Assembly (NCBI RefSeq): GCF_025567625.1
Contig: NZ_JAOQJC010000042.1
Coordinates: forward strand, 1 to 64,000
Direction: 5' to 3'
DNA length: 64,000 bases
Origin: Paenibacillus sp. J5C2022
Lineage (GTDB): Bacteria; Bacillota; Bacilli; Paenibacillales; Paenibacillaceae
Part shown: one piece after another, positions 17,933-26,980 of the stretch
Numbering within the stretch: the first letter of the stretch is position 1
Layout: each line of letters opens with the position of its first letter
Notes under the pieces: generated by a model
Database searches by the model: none
Seen by the model: only the letters and a program-made list of their open reading frames with translations
What the model was told of the DNA's origin: nothing
Position numbers and translations under genes: made by a program

Positions 17933-19357
17933 TCAATTCCCGCTCTTCGTTCCATCCCCCAGCGCCTTCGCCAAGCGAGCCACGCCCTCCTGAATAGCTT
18001 CCGGAGCCAATGCGCCATAGCCCATGACGATTCGGTTTATGTGGCGTCCCTTCACGATGGCGTAATCCTCTACTGCGTACACCAGCACTCCTTCTTCACC
18101 GATACGCCGCATCATAGAAGGCGTGAAGCGGACTCCCGGAATTTCGACTACCAAATGCATGCCGGCGGATTCGCCCAATATACGCGCTTGGGGCAAGCGC
18201 TGCCGCAGACTGGAGACAAGCGTTTCCCTGCGTTTGCGATAGATTTTCCTCATGCGTCTGATATGGCGGTCGAAGCAGCCGTCTTCCATGAAGCGGGCGA
18301 GGACCAACTGCTCCAGTGTGGATGTATGCCGGTCGGCGAACCACTTCAAGCGGCGATAAGCTTCCACGTATTGGACCGGCAAGACGGCGTAGCCGATACG
18401 CAGTGCAGGCGACAGTATTTTGCTGAATGTTCCTACATAAATGACGCGCTCGGGGTCGAGTCCCTGGAGCGAGTGGACCGGCGCGCCTTCGTACGTGAAT
18501 TCGCTATCGTAATCGTCTTCTACGATGAAGCAGTTCATTCGGCGGGCGTATTCGATTAATTGAATGCGCCGCTGGATGGGCAATGTCCCGCCAAGCGGAA
18601 ACTGGTGGGAGGGGATAACGAAGATGAAGTCGGGCCGTTCGTTCACGGGCAGCTCCTCCGGCCGCATGCCTTTATCGTCTACCGGAACAGGGGTTAAGGC
18701 TGCTCCCGCATAAGTGAAGATCGTCCGCATCTCGTCCGTCACGGGATCTTCGACGGCAATGCGGGCCGCCTTGTCCTTGGACAGCAGGTCGGTAATGAGA
18801 TGGAGCGCCTGCGTCGCCCCGGAAGTGATGACGATCTGGTCGGGATGGCAGCGAACGCCGCGTGCAAGCTGCAAGTAGCGGGCCAGCATTCCGCGCAGCT
18901 CAGGCGTTCCTTCCGGGCTGGCATAGCCGAATGCCCGCTCGGGCGTATGCATACACACTTCCTTCGCCAGCCTGCCCCAGATCGCACGGGGGAAGTAGTC
19001 CGCCGCGGGATGGGCCGCGCGGAAGTCAATCTTGCCCTCCGCGAGCTTCTTGCCGCCGTCAGCGGGAGGCAGCGTGTACTGGCTCCACTCTTCGACGGCA
19101 GCTGAAGGGAAGTGCGAGCCGACTGCGACGTAAGTGCCGGACTGCGGGCGCACCTCCAGATAACCTTCGCTAACCAGCCGGTCGTATACTTCCATCACAA
19201 TATTGCGCGATACGCCAATGGAGGAGGCCAATTCACGACTGGAGAGCAGACGCTCCCCTTCGCGCAGCTCCTTCTGCAGTATCCGCTTGCGCAATTGGTC
19301 ATAGACCTGCACAGTGAGCGAGATCGTGCTTGCGCGATCCACCGGAAACCATAGCAT
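17933..19357 (-). CDS. MocR/PdxR-type transcriptional regulator (GntR HTH fused to aminotransferase fold)
   Basis: A 474-residue protein. A GntR winged helix (about 1-75, LLSSRELASSIGVSRNIVMEVYDRL) is joined to a class I aminotransferase-like domain (about 115-470). The PLP Lys is in YVGTFSKILSPALRIGY. MocR regulators sense PLP or an amino compound and usually control the divergent neighbour. The start at 19357 places GGAGGG upstream and gives MLWFPVDR as the N-terminus. It is divergent from an aspartate/glutamate racemase, itself an amino-acid enzyme, which is the likely target. Confidence 0.9.
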   Translation of the reverse strand: MLWFPVDRASTISLTVQVYDQLRKRILQKELREGERLLSSRELASSIGVSRNIVMEVYDRLVSEGYLEVRPQSGTYVAVGSHFPSAAVEEWSQYTLPPADGGKKLAEGKIDFRAAHPAADYFPRAIWGRLAKEVCMHTPERAFGYASPEGTPELRGMLARYLQLARGVRCHPDQIVITSGATQALHLITDLLSKDKAARIAVEDPVTDEMRTIFTYAGAALTPVPVDDKGMRPEELPVNERPDFIFVIPSHQFPLGGTLPIQRRIQLIEYARRMNCFIVEDDYDSEFTYEGAPVHSLQGLDPERVIYVGTFSKILSPALRIGYAVLPVQYVEAYRRLKWFADRHTSTLEQLVLARFMEDGCFDRHIRRMRKIYRKRRETLVSSLRQRLPQARILGESAGMHLVVEIPGVRFTPSMMRRIGEEGVLVYAVEDYAIVKGRHINRIVMGYGALAPEAIQEGVARLAKALGDGTKSGN

Positions 19358-19483
19358 GGGAATACCCCACCCTCCTCTCAACATCAACATGATAACTGGT
19401 ACCATCAATTCTTCATCTGTCTGGCACTTATGTATACCAGTATATCATGTTATGCTGTCATCAACGAAAGGGGCGTGCACATC
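19358..19483. promoter_or_regulatory. Divergent promoter region of MocR and racemase genes
   Basis: 126 bp. It contains CTGGTA (within ATAACTGGTACCATC) and, about 37 bp later, TACCAG (within TGTATACCAGTATATC), an inverted pair. MocR proteins often bind two sites in such divergent regions. The site assignment is inference. Confidence 0.4.
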
Positions 19484-20203
19484 ATGAAGACGATCGGATT
19501 AATTGGAGGGCTTAGCTGGGAATCAACGGCCGATTATTACAAATACATTAATCAAGGCATGATGAATAAGTTGGGAGGATTGAACTCGGCGAAGTGTCTG
19601 CTGTATTCATGCAACTTCGAGGAGGTTGTTCGTCTGCAGAAGGCGGGCGCCTGGAAGGAAGCGGCAGCTATATTGGCGGATGCTGCCAGGAAGCTGGAAG
19701 CGGGAGGCTGCGACATGTTATTAATCTGCACGAATACGATGCATGTCGTGGCGCAGGAAGTGCAAGAAGCGGTGTCCATTCCGCTATTGCATATTGTGGA
19801 TACGACTGTAGCGCGGATCAAGAGCAAGGGACTGCGGGCAATCGGCGTGCTGGGCACGCGTTATACGATGGAGCAGAGCTTCTACTGCGACCGTCTGCGG
19901 GAACAAGGTCTTGAGGTGATTATTCCCGAAGAAGCGGATCGTATTCGCATCCATGATATTATTTTCGAAGAGCTGTGCAAAGGGGAGCTGAAGGCGGAAT
20001 CCAGAGCGGAATACACAGCGATTATCGATCGATTGCGAGCGCAAGGCGCGGAAGGGATCATTCTGGGATGCACGGAAATTCCGCTGCTCATTAAGCAGAA
20101 GGATGTGGACGTTCCGATCTTTGATACGACACTTATCCATGCGGAAGCCGCCGTGGAATTCGCTCTTTCGAGTGAAATGCCGATGCTGCAGGAAGCGCAA
20201 TAA
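19484..20203 (+). CDS. Aspartate/glutamate racemase family protein
   Basis: A 240-residue PLP-independent racemase. The paired catalytic Cys are in LICTNTMH (near residue 84) and ILGCTEIP (near residue 195). The N-terminus MKTIGLIGGLSWEST is that of the YgeA/RacD type aspartate racemases rather than MurI. The ATG at 19484 follows GAAAGGGG. It is divergent from the MocR regulator. Substrate is inferred from the family: D/L-aspartate or another amino acid. A separate glutamate racemase lies at 23420-24229. Confidence 0.88.
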   Translation: MKTIGLIGGLSWESTADYYKYINQGMMNKLGGLNSAKCLLYSCNFEEVVRLQKAGAWKEAAAILADAARKLEAGGCDMLLICTNTMHVVAQEVQEAVSIPLLHIVDTTVARIKSKGLRAIGVLGTRYTMEQSFYCDRLREQGLEVIIPEEADRIRIHDIIFEELCKGELKAESRAEYTAIIDRLRAQGAEGIILGCTEIPLLIKQKDVDVPIFDTTLIHAEAAVEFALSSEMPMLQEAQ

Positions 20204-20397
20204 TTGCAGGAGCAAGAGGAATCGTACTTGTACCGGGATTGTTGGATTGTCTCGGGCAAGCTACGGTTCTTTTTTTACACCAACGAATCCGGAAGATTGC
20301 TCATGATACGCCAGCCGTGCTGCATATGCTCATTAATAAGCTGACAATCGGCAGGAAGTCATGAATGAGGTGCAAGGCGCGAAGGGGGACGTCTCGT

Positions 20398-21576
20398 ATG
20401 AGCAAGCGGATCGTAATATTGGGCGGGGGATACGGGGGACTGATCTGCGCGCGTACTGTGCGTACACATCTGTCTTCTCAACAAGCTGCCATTACTATCG
20501 TCAACCGTCATCCCGAGCATCAAATTGTAACCGAGCTGCATCGTCTGGCTGCAGGGAATGTATCTCAACATGCCGTCTCCCTGCCACTCGACAGACTGTT
20601 GAAACGGAAAAATATTGATGTCAAGATCGGAGATGTAAGCAGCATCGATATACAAGGCGGAAAGGTGAGGATGGATAGCGGCGACAGCTGCGAATATGAT
20701 GTGCTGGTGCTGGCGCTCGGCAGCGAGACGAATTACTTCGGCATTCCAGGCTTGAAGGAGAACAGCTTCAGTCTGAAGTCCGTCGCCGACGCGAATCGCA
20801 TTCATGCCCATCTGGAGCAACAGATTCTGCAATTCAAGATGATGGGAGACAGCTCTGACGCTACATTCGTGGTAGGAGGGGGAGGGCTGTCGGGGGTGGA
20901 GCTGATCGGAGAATTCGCAGACGAGCTGCCCGGCATATGCCGGCGGCACGGGGTGAGCTTCGAAGTTGTAGGCCTCTATCTGATTGAAGCGATGCCCACG
21001 ATCCTGCCCATGTTCCCGCCGCATCTGGTGCAGAGAGCGATCTCCAGCCTAGAAGCAAGAGGAGTGAAGTTCCTGCTTGGTTGTCCCGTTACCGGCATGC
21101 GCGACAAGGCGGTCACCTTGAAGGACGGCAGCGCGATCAAGACCGGCACCTTCGTCTGGACGGGCGGCGTGAAGGGCAATCCGCTGGTGGCGGGCTGCGG
21201 AATCGAAGTGGAGCGCGGAAGAGCGAAGGTGAATCCCTATCTGCAATCGGTATCGCATCCTTCTGTCTTCCTGGCCGGCGATTGTGCGGTTGTCAAGGAT
21301 TACAACGGCCGGCCTTATCCCCCTTCCGCACAGCTGGCCCTGCAGATGGGAAGGCGGGTGGGCGAGAATGTAGCTGCCGCTGTGCAAGGGAAGCGAATGA
21401 AGACGTTCCACCCGCAATTGGGGGGGACATTAGCCAGCCTTGGTCGCAAGGACGGCATCGGCACCATTGGCAAGCGGGGCATTACGTTAAAGGGAACAAC
21501 TGCTTCCGTGATGAAGAAGGCCAGCAATGTCCGCTATTTGTCCAGCATTAACGGCTTGTTCTCGCTGCTGCCATAA
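20398..21576 (+). CDS. Type II NADH dehydrogenase-like flavoprotein (NDH-2)
   Basis: A 392-residue FAD/NAD(P) oxidoreductase. The FAD Rossmann motif is RIVILGGGYGGLICA at the start. The NAD motif is TFVVGGGGLSGVELIGE near residue 160. SVFLAGDCAV and PPSAQLALQMG are the second FAD contact and the quinone-side segment typical of NDH-2 (family of Bacillus YumB/YjlD). It oxidises NADH and reduces membrane quinone without pumping protons. The ATG at 20398 follows AAGGGGG; 33 bp of in-frame extension upstream has no such site. Confidence 0.88.
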   Translation: MSKRIVILGGGYGGLICARTVRTHLSSQQAAITIVNRHPEHQIVTELHRLAAGNVSQHAVSLPLDRLLKRKNIDVKIGDVSSIDIQGGKVRMDSGDSCEYDVLVLALGSETNYFGIPGLKENSFSLKSVADANRIHAHLEQQILQFKMMGDSSDATFVVGGGGLSGVELIGEFADELPGICRRHGVSFEVVGLYLIEAMPTILPMFPPHLVQRAISSLEARGVKFLLGCPVTGMRDKAVTLKDGSAIKTGTFVWTGGVKGNPLVAGCGIEVERGRAKVNPYLQSVSHPSVFLAGDCAVVKDYNGRPYPPSAQLALQMGRRVGENVAAAVQGKRMKTFHPQLGGTLASLGRKDGIGTIGKRGITLKGTTASVMKKASNVRYLSSINGLFSLLP

Positions 21577-21659
21577 TGAGGATATAAGGGAGAAAAATAA
21601 AGAAAACGAAAAAGACCGCCCCCAAGTCAGGAAACGGTCGCTCTTACAGATGTGCAGCT

Positions 21660-22421
21660 TTAAGCCAATCGCAATTCTTCGCTGGAGGCAACGCCTTGCT
21701 GCAGCGCCTCCTGTCGCAGTGCCAGGTATAGCTCCGCCTTGGTGGCATTGATATAAGGCCATACGAACAAGACGCCGACGAACAACGCCAGTATGCCGAG
21801 CAGAATCCAGCCCAGGAAGCTGAGATCCAGTACGAAGATACGGAATTTGTGCCCTCTTGTCATCCGGTTGCTCAGGTCGACAGCCCGCCTATAGCCGATA
21901 TTAGGGTTATCTGCCAGGATGAACGGCACTTGGCTATAAGCGTAGGTTTTCACAATGCCTGGAATAATGAGAAGGAGAAACCACAAAATGGTTAGCAGCG
22001 TTCTCCAAAGCATCGTCTTCAGTATGTCCCAGTACCTGCCCTTGCCGAAGGCGAATCCAAGGTGGTTCAAGTTCACTTCTTGCTCTGCGGAGCGCTTGAA
22101 ATAAAGCGTGGCGCCAATCTCCAGCGGAAAGCCGAGGAAGATCCGGAAGGCTAACGTGACGACAATCGCACCCAGCATAACGACAATAATAATGCCGATG
22201 AGGAATGCGGCTATCCCGCCTCCAATGTTGCTTCCAATGTCGCTCAAGGATGTCCCTGGATTGAAATCGTCCAAGTCAAAGTCAAAGTTGAAAGATGGCA
22301 GTGAAACGCCGCCGCTGCCACCTCCAACGATAACCAAAATGATGCTGGCAAGGAATGCCTTCCAGTACGATGTCCTCAGTACATCCTTGGCCCTTTCTTT
22401 CAGTTGCTTGCGATTCCACAT
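21660..22421 (-). CDS. DUF975 family membrane protein
   Basis: A 253-residue integral membrane protein. It begins with a basic amphipathic stretch (MWNRKQLKERAKDVL) typical of DUF975, then has about five hydrophobic segments. Between the first and second lies an acidic outer loop rich in Asp and Phe. The family is unknown in function. The start has AAGGAG before it. The C-terminus is polar and cytoplasmic. It converges on the NDH-2 gene, 83 bp away, with only a weak hairpin between them. Confidence 0.8.
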   Translation of the reverse strand: MWNRKQLKERAKDVLRTSYWKAFLASIILVIVGGGSGGVSLPSFNFDFDLDDFNPGTSLSDIGSNIGGGIAAFLIGIIIVVMLGAIVVTLAFRIFLGFPLEIGATLYFKRSAEQEVNLNHLGFAFGKGRYWDILKTMLWRTLLTILWFLLLIIPGIVKTYAYSQVPFILADNPNIGYRRAVDLSNRMTRGHKFRIFVLDLSFLGWILLGILALFVGVLFVWPYINATKAELYLALRQEALQQGVASSEELRLA

Positions 22422-22544
22422 AGCAATGCTCCTTCACAGCCTATTTTCTCCTATATTACAACAGCTTCCTGATAAAATATACCAGTACAGGAGCATTGGG
22501 GATAAGGACAGTCGAATCGAAATGGCCATAATTTGTGAAGAATG

Positions 22545-23048
22545 CTAGGCCTTCGCCTTAACCGGTATGTAGATGTCCATCTCCAGCAGCTCGTTGCGTT
22601 CGCTGCAGCTGCGTTCGTCATAATATTCAAATTCGGGAGCTGCCGTATGTTCATAATTCGAGTTCGGCAGCCAATCGCGGAAGATCGCGGCCCATGTGTC
22701 CTGAATGGATTGGACATATTGCTCCGGGGCTGCCTTGGGCGTTGTGAACACTGCATACATACGCTCCGGGTACCGCCGGCGTATCGCTCCTTCTGGCACG
22801 ATTGCGTCTTCCTTCGCTTCCACGCCGATAATATAGCTGAACTCGTTGGATTGGCAATCAAAGTCATCGCAGATGCCGTATTCCGCGTTCGAGGCGGCTT
22901 GATCGTGCAGCCGCTTGCCCATCCCCTCCTGCGCATAACGTTGCCAGAACGCCGGAATATCCCGGTTATTCTCTCCGTCCACTGTTCGAGTGCGAATGGC
23001 ATACCCGATTACATCAAATCCCGGCTTCGTTATAATGCGTGCTTCCAT
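22545..23048 (-). CDS. GyrI-like / AraC effector-binding domain protein
   Basis: A 167-residue stand-alone effector-binding domain (SOUL/GyrI-like fold). Two related halves are visible; the second contains YAVFTTP and WAAIFRDWLPNSNYEHTAAPEFEYYDE, which is the family signature. Such domains bind small drugs or metabolites, or inhibit gyrase. There is no DNA-binding domain. The ATG at 23048 follows AAGGGAG; a GTG two codons earlier would be too close to it. The same fold, broken, is found at 51074-51785. Confidence 0.85.
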   Translation of the reverse strand: MEARIITKPGFDVIGYAIRTRTVDGENNRDIPAFWQRYAQEGMGKRLHDQAASNAEYGICDDFDCQSNEFSYIIGVEAKEDAIVPEGAIRRRYPERMYAVFTTPKAAPEQYVQSIQDTWAAIFRDWLPNSNYEHTAAPEFEYYDERSCSERNELLEMDIYIPVKAKA

Positions 23049-23107
23049 GACCACATCTCCCTTTTCCCAATTGGGTATTTCTTCTTGTATTATACCATAA
23101 TAGGAAC

Positions 23108-23340
23108 TTGTGTTCTATCAATTTTATTGGAATCTGCTCGGACGCATCGACAGCCAGGCTTGCCGAACTGATGGACGCTGCCCGGCAATACGAATCCGGT
23201 GCGATTGCGATTATCCAATCGTTCATGTGCGAGACAATGGACATCCGCAGCGGAGACATCGCTTTGAGGTGATTGCGATTCGAAGTGAGGCAATGGAAGA
23301 TTGCCGGAAAGGAATAGCTGAAGAGAGCATCTTTCCATAA
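23108..23340 (+). pseudogene. Frameshifted HPr-like phosphocarrier gene
   Basis: One frame (23108-23272) reads RLAELMDAARQYESGAIAI and ETMDIRSGDIAL before a TGA. The next frame continues with RFEVIAIRSEAMEDCRKGIA to a TAA at 23338-23340. Placed end to end, the pieces follow the HPr/Crh pattern: the helix-1 region, the strand with FES, the regulatory Ser46 region (RSGD for KSIM) and the last strand and helix. Total length is about 78 residues, close to HPr. The position of the phosphorylated His15 is Ser here. No good start or ribosome site is seen. I infer a broken gene of the HPr family; a sequencing error or a real frameshift cannot be told apart. Confidence 0.45.
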
Positions 23341-23419
23341 TTCATATTGCTTTTGTAGTCGATTAGGCTATATGCTGGATATATCTATTTTATCATTAAG
23401 CGATAGGAATCGATTACAC

Positions 23420-24229
23420 ATGACAATAGGTTTTTTTGACTCCGGCATTGGCGGGTTGACGGTGCTGGAGGAATCGTTAAGGAAGCTGCCGAACGAGGAT
23501 TATCTGTATATGGCGGACACGCTTCATGTGCCTTATGGCACGAAGACGAAGGAAGAGGTCAGATCGCACATTCTGGAGTCCGTAGCGAGAATGGTGGATA
23601 TCGGCATAGATGCGCTGGTCATTGCTTGCAATACAGCGACCAGTATAGCGGTGAACGAGCTGCGGGAGCTGTACGACTTCCCGATTATCGGGATGGAACC
23701 GGCTGTCAAGCCGGCGGTGGAGATGAACCGCGCTACCGGCAAGCGGGTGCTCGTATGCGCGACGCCGCTAACGCTGCAGCAGCCGAAATATTATGCGCTC
23801 GTATCGCGGGTGGACGAGACGGGCATCGTCGATTCCTTGCCGCTGCCGGAGCTTGTGCTTCACTGCGAGAGCCTCCAGTTCGACAAGGGCGTAATGGAGG
23901 ATTACTTCCTCTCCAAGCTGGCGTCGTACGACTTGAGCCAATATGGAATTATCGTGCTGGGATGTACGCATTATCCATTCTACAAGCATATCCTACGTGG
24001 ACTGCTGCCGCCGCATATCGGAATTGTCGACGGCAATGCGGGGACGGTGAAGCGGCTTACGGCCATGCTGAATCGTTACGGCATCGGCATAGGCAAGGGG
24101 AGCGGGAGCATTCGGTTAATGTGTACCGACGACAGTCCGGCATATATCGATAAGATGGCGAAGGCGCTGGCCTTCCTGCAAGGCAATCATGGCGAGCATT
24201 CCTCGCTCGAACCGATGTTTCATTCCTGA
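23420..24229 (+). CDS. murI: Glutamate racemase
   Basis: A 269-residue cytoplasmic enzyme that makes D-glutamate for peptidoglycan. The N-terminus MTIGFFDSGIGGLTVLEE is the family signature. The two catalytic Cys are in VIACNTAT (near residue 72) and VLGCTHYP (near residue 182). YMADTLHVPYG matches the DxxxxPYG region. The ATG at 23420 gives the usual N-terminus; the reading from 23372 adds 16 unrelated residues. The terminator at 24239-24280 closes it. It is likely a single-gene unit. Confidence 0.93.
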   Translation: MTIGFFDSGIGGLTVLEESLRKLPNEDYLYMADTLHVPYGTKTKEEVRSHILESVARMVDIGIDALVIACNTATSIAVNELRELYDFPIIGMEPAVKPAVEMNRATGKRVLVCATPLTLQQPKYYALVSRVDETGIVDSLPLPELVLHCESLQFDKGVMEDYFLSKLASYDLSQYGIIVLGCTHYPFYKHILRGLLPPHIGIVDGNAGTVKRLTAMLNRYGIGIGKGSGSIRLMCTDDSPAYIDKMAKALAFLQGNHGEHSSLEPMFHS

Positions 24230-24238
24230 ACAAATAGC

Positions 24239-24280
24239 AGCAGCCCCGTCATAAGGATGCTTATGGCGGGGCTGTTTATT
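24239..24280 (+). terminator. Intrinsic terminator of glutamate racemase
   Basis: The stem CAGCCCCG...CATAAG pairs with CTTATG...CGGGGCTG, with a 4-nt loop. It is followed by TTTATTT. Confidence 0.85.
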
Positions 24281-24318
24281 TCCAAATATTTCTGTAAACC
24301 CAACATTTTTTTGCTATA

Positions 24319-24346
24319 TAAAACTATGGCGGTTATTTGTCGATGA
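24319..24346 (+). promoter_or_regulatory. Possible sigma-D (flagellar) promoter of the chemotaxis receptor
   Basis: TAAA (24319-24322) and GTCGATGA (24339-24346) are separated by 16 bp. The Bacillus sigma-D consensus is TAAA, 15 bp, GCCGATAT. The match is partial, but the position 50 bp before a chemotaxis gene makes it plausible. Confidence 0.35.
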
Positions 24347-24396
24347 ATGGTATAGGGAGCTGATAGAACGGCCTCAAATGGATATGGGGGGACAAC

Positions 24397-26505
24397 ATGA
24401 AGAAACTTCGTCAATTATCGCTTTTGGTCAAGATTGTATCGTTGCTGGCATTGGTGCTTGTATTGGCATTCGGAGGGCTGATTGCATTCAACCTGAGTCA
24501 ATTGAAGGATATCAGTCTGGAGAAGGGGGAACTGGAGGCCAAGTATGCGGGCAACGCCTTCTCCGTCGAGTTCGAGACGCAGGTCGCAACCGTGCATGCA
24601 ACGCTGAAGTCGTTAGAGGTTACGTTGCTGGAAGCGCGGGATAATGACAGCCTGTCAAGGAAAGAAATTGTAGCCTTGATGCAGCGAATGCTGGAGGAGC
24701 GGCCGCGTATATTGGGATTCTATACGCTATGGGAGCCCGATGCGTTCGATGGGAACGATGCAGCCAATATAGGGCGGACAAGCTATGATGACCATACCGG
24801 CCGATTCCTGCCATACGTCGTTCGCAGCGGCAGCGATATTCTTGTCGAGGCGAACAAGGATTATGATAAGCCGGGCAAGGGCGATTACTATCTCATTCCG
24901 AAGCAGACGAAGCAGATGATCTACATGGACCCATATGCTTGGGAGATAGACGGACAGAGCGTATTGCTGATGTCGGTTGTCATGCCGATATTGGACGAGC
25001 AGGGGGCCTTTCTGGGGGTAGTCGGAGCTGACATTGCGATGAACGATATGCAGGCTATTGCCGAGCAATTCAAACCGCTTGGCGGTTATGTCTCCCTTGT
25101 TACCGGAAGCGGCGCATATGTGGCCAATCCCAACGACCCGGATTCCATCGGACATCACTTCGGAGATAACAAGCAGAAGGAACAGCTGTGGCAAGATGTC
25201 ATACAGGGAAAAACGATGCGGGGGTATACGCCCAACTCCAAAGGGGTGAACGTGCTGCGTTCATTCGAAGCGATCAAGCTGCCGGGCAGCGATGCGGAAT
25301 GGTACGCCGTGACGGCGGTAGAGAAGGAAGTCATCTTCGAGGCTTACAATGAGAATCGCATCGTCTCTGCAGCAATGGGGTTAGCTGCGATGCTGTTCAT
25401 CGGCATCGTAGTGACATTCATCGTTCGATTCATGGTATTGAGACATATTACCACGCTGATCGGGAAGCTTAAGCTGATGGCCCAGGGCGATCTGACACAG
25501 AAGTTGGAAGTGCGGAGCGGCGATGAGTTCGGGCAGATGGCGCAATACTTCAATATTATGACAGAGAAGCTGCGCGACATGTTCCGGATGGCTGCCGATC
25601 TGGCGATGTCCGTCGGGGCGGCTGCACAGCAACTGACGGCTAGCGCGGAGCAGACGAGCCGGGCTTCGGAGAGCATCGCGCAGTCGACGCAGGAGATAGC
25701 ATCGGGCGCGGAGACGCAGCACAAGCACGCTCACGATACATCGATGGCTATGTCGGAGATGTCGCTCGGCGTACAGCGGATTGCGGACTCGTCCACGCAG
25801 ATGTCGGAATCGGCGGGCGGCGCAGCGGATCGCACGGCGGTAGGCAGAAGGCTGATTGAAGGGGCCGTGCACCAGATGGGACTTGTGCAATCTGCGGTTG
25901 TAGAGACGGAAGGCGCATTCGGGCGACTGTCGGAACGCTCCGATCAGATTGGCGGCATCATCGATCTTATTGCGGGCATAAGCACTCAGACGAATTTGCT
26001 TGCCCTGAACGCTGCCATCGAAGCGGCTCGCGTCGGCGAGCAGGGAAGGGGCTTCGCCGTCGTGGCGGGAGAGGTGCGCAAGCTTGCTGTGCAGACGCAG
26101 CAAGCTGCCGAGCAAGTCGGTCAGCTCATTGAAGCCGTCCGGCACGATACGACTGAGGCGGCTTCCGCCATGGCGAGAGGCGCCGGCGAAGTGGAGGAAG
26201 GCGTGAAGCTGGTAGACCAGAGCGGCGACATGTTCCTGTCTATCTTGTCTGAGATGGAGACGGTCAACGGCCAGGTGCAGGAGGTGTCGGCTTCCGTGCA
26301 GCAGATGACGGCTAGCGCGGAGCAGATTACGGCGACGGTAGAGCAGCTGTCCGGCATTGCGCAGGAGGCGGCGGGCAGCGCCCACGGCGTAGCAGCCGCT
26401 TCGGAGGAGCAGTTGGCCTCCATGGAGGAGATCTCTTCATCGGCGGAGGCTTTAAGCAGGATGGTGCAAGAGCTGCTGGACAAGATGTCGCAGTTTAAAC
26501 TGTAA
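24397..26505 (+). CDS. Methyl-accepting chemotaxis protein
   Basis: A 702-residue transmembrane chemoreceptor. TM1 is at about 12-32 and an extracellular double-Cache sensor at about 37-310 (with FYTLWEPDAFDGND and VLLMSVVMPILDEQGAFLGVVGADIAM). TM2 is at about 325-347, HAMP at about 348-400, and the cytoplasmic signalling domain runs to the end. Its hairpin tip holds GIIDLIAGISTQTNLLALNA and GRGFAVVAGEVRKLA, the CheA/CheW contact sites. Cache receptors of this type sense small organic molecules such as amino acids or organic acids; the ligand is unknown. The start follows GGGGGG five bases before ATG. It stands alone. Confidence 0.93.
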   Translation: MKKLRQLSLLVKIVSLLALVLVLAFGGLIAFNLSQLKDISLEKGELEAKYAGNAFSVEFETQVATVHATLKSLEVTLLEARDNDSLSRKEIVALMQRMLEERPRILGFYTLWEPDAFDGNDAANIGRTSYDDHTGRFLPYVVRSGSDILVEANKDYDKPGKGDYYLIPKQTKQMIYMDPYAWEIDGQSVLLMSVVMPILDEQGAFLGVVGADIAMNDMQAIAEQFKPLGGYVSLVTGSGAYVANPNDPDSIGHHFGDNKQKEQLWQDVIQGKTMRGYTPNSKGVNVLRSFEAIKLPGSDAEWYAVTAVEKEVIFEAYNENRIVSAAMGLAAMLFIGIVVTFIVRFMVLRHITTLIGKLKLMAQGDLTQKLEVRSGDEFGQMAQYFNIMTEKLRDMFRMAADLAMSVGAAAQQLTASAEQTSRASESIAQSTQEIASGAETQHKHAHDTSMAMSEMSLGVQRIADSSTQMSESAGGAADRTAVGRRLIEGAVHQMGLVQSAVVETEGAFGRLSERSDQIGGIIDLIAGISTQTNLLALNAAIEAARVGEQGRGFAVVAGEVRKLAVQTQQAAEQVGQLIEAVRHDTTEAASAMARGAGEVEEGVKLVDQSGDMFLSILSEMETVNGQVQEVSASVQQMTASAEQITATVEQLSGIAQEAAGSAHGVAAASEEQLASMEEISSSAEALSRMVQELLDKMSQFKL

Positions 26506-26980
26506 GGTCGATTGCAATGGTGAGCTGCTCCTTATGGTGTTTCTCTTGGCTTGCCGCGCATTGAGGCCGGTAACTGGATTTAATGTATTTAGTACAATTG
26601 AACCTTCGTTTTCACATTCTCTACATGGAATAAGTACAGTTGGAGCAGAGCATTCGGGGCATTATCTCGTCTTTCGCTCGAATTAGCATCACGAAATCCA
26701 TTTGGAAACGAAAATGAGGGGAATATTGAGAATCTAACTGCATGAAATCCAGTTGAATATGATGTACGGTCATCAGAATCTCAATCTCATCTCATCTTGC
26801 AAGGAGATCGTCCTGTAGAATTGAGCTGAGCCACTGTACCTGATCTAGGTATACGCAGATGGCCGTGATCGTCTTACAGGTTCGGCGCATAGCCGAGCGC
26901 AAATGCAACAGAAAGCCGCCAACCCCGCAACGGATAGAGGGGATGGTGGCTTTTTCTGGTGGCTTTCGCTTACCTTTCGC
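26506..26980. other. Intergenic region with a terminator and diffuse repeats
   Basis: 475 bp with no supported gene. A hairpin at 26914-26951 (AGCCGCC..CCCC with GGGG..GGTGGCT) followed by TTTTT terminates plus-strand transcripts and may also end the minus-strand hydrolase gene beside it. AACTGGATTT (about 26571) and AAATCCAGTT (about 26745) form an inverted pair, with similar words between them. Nothing else could be assigned. Confidence 0.55.

Noticed and set aside
20204..20362. Open stretch before the NDH-2 gene reading like a protein C-terminus
   Set aside because: There is no start codon with a ribosome site, and two frames look equally open, so it cannot be called a gene.
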